From NCBI GenBank assembly GCA_031269165.1, contig JAISZQ010000246.1, positions 1-5,787 on the forward strand: 5,787 bases of DNA, written 5' to 3'. Made by a program: the position numbers and the translations under genes. The notes under the pieces were generated by a model that had not been told where the DNA came from, did not search any database, and worked only from the letters and a program-made list of their open reading frames with translations. The stretch is from Spirochaetaceae bacterium (GTDB lineage Bacteria > Spirochaetota > Spirochaetia > Treponematales > Breznakiellaceae). Of this stretch, positions 5,488-5,787 are shown in pieces (position 1 is the first letter of the stretch; each line of letters starts with the position of its first letter).

Positions 5488-5634
5488 TTATTTACAATAA
5501 TCTACTATTTCCTTTATATTATTTATATTTGTAAAATCTATTGCTTTTCCGTATGTTTCTAAAAATTCTTCGTTTTCTTCATTTGATTTTTCAGATCCTT
5601 TCTTCTGTATCATCTTTTTCAAAAGCCCCATCAT
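5488..5634 (-). CDS. Possible small protein, 48 residues, unrecognised
   Basis: On the minus strand an ATG at 5634-5632 opens a 48-codon frame beginning MMGLLKKMIQKKGSEKSNEE and ending NNIKEIVDYCK. The N-terminal part is basic and then highly charged (Glu/Lys/Asn); the last 20 residues look like a short amphipathic segment. The base composition is strongly AT-rich, unlike the operon and the IS1182 element, which suggests a different origin. No good ribosome-binding site precedes the ATG. The frame is open upstream to about 5738, so the true start or a frameshift join could lie further right; an A6 run (read on the minus strand, 5656-5661) is a possible slip site. I do not recognise the family. 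It could be a remnant or non-coding. Confidence 0.35.
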   Translation of the reverse strand: MMGLLKKMIQKKGSEKSNEENEEFLETYGKAIDFTNINNIKEIVDYCK

Positions 5635-5687
5635 TATCTTATGTTTCAAATTCAATTTTTTATAATTCCTGACCCGGCAATATATAT

Positions 5688-5786
5688 TTAGACATCGGCG
5701 GCATAAGCTATGGCTGGATCAAGAAAATATCGTTTAATCCGTTTCGGCGTTTTGTGTAGCATATTCATATGTTCTTCCGTAGCTTC
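5688..5786 (-). CDS. C-terminal end of a leftward gene entering from the right edge (unrecognised)
   Basis: Reading leftwards from the window edge, one frame is open for 32 codons and ends at TAA (5690-5688). It reads EATEEHMNMLHKTPKRIKRY, then FLDPAIAYAADV. The RIKRYFLDPAIAYA stretch looks like genuine protein: a basic segment and a hydrophobic strand ending in Asp-Pro. Vaguely similar K-x-Y-F-x-D motifs occur in the C-terminal domain of some AAA-type ATPases, but the match is too short to use. The other two frames on this strand close early. Another short frame starts by overlapping this stop (ATG at 5695-5693) and closes at 5662-5660. Confidence 0.4.
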   Translation of the reverse strand, partial: EATEEHMNMLHKTPKRIKRYFLDPAIAYAADV

Positions 5787-5787
5787 C

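Overview
The window looks like a chromosomal piece of a bacterium with a moderately GC-rich core genome and many repeats. A spirochaete (Treponema/Spirochaeta type) is my best guess. The lipoprotein-type sugar-binding protein with a relaxed lipobox, the CUT1 transporter without its own ATPase and the dense IS and palindromic repeats fit that, but nothing here proves the taxon.

Layout. Positions 1-119 hold the 5' end of an IS3-type insertion sequence whose orfA runs leftwards off the window. Positions 120-491 are a gene-free control region. It contains a degenerate 7-bp tandem repeat and then several dyads: a 13-bp perfect inverted repeat flanking two phased A-tracts, and a 22-bp near-perfect palindrome, among others. 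Positions 492-3514 are a tight three-gene operon on the + strand: a solute-binding lipoprotein and two MalF/MalG-type permeases. Together they form the uptake half of a carbohydrate ABC transporter (CUT1 family, closest in character to LacEFG/AraNPQ). No ATPase, hydrolase or regulator is present.

Positions 3515-4072 hold no credible gene. They contain a small hairpin after the operon and two large palindromic repeats of the GTCATTGCGAGCGAAGC...GCAATC type. Small perfect hairpins with 3-nt loops are nested in the arms of these repeats. Two diverged ~52-bp direct repeats and a further GC-rich structured stretch follow. Positions 4073-5455 are an IS1182-family element with recognisable 19-bp terminal inverted repeats. 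Its transposase appears doubly damaged: an internal in-frame deletion of the region between the second catalytic Asp and the Glu, and an amber codon where the family normally has Trp. Positions 5456-5787 are distinctly AT-rich. They carry the C-terminal end of a leftward gene entering from the right edge and a possible 48-codon leftward ORF. Neither was recognised.

How it works together: the operon would capture a sugar at the outer face of the cytoplasmic membrane and pass it through the permease pair, using an ATPase encoded elsewhere. The dyads upstream are the obvious place for sugar-responsive control. The remainder is repeat and IS accretion around the operon. I see no convincing new defence or RNA-guided system. 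The most interesting points are the operator-like architecture upstream of the operon, the nested-hairpin repeats and the decay route of the IS1182 element.
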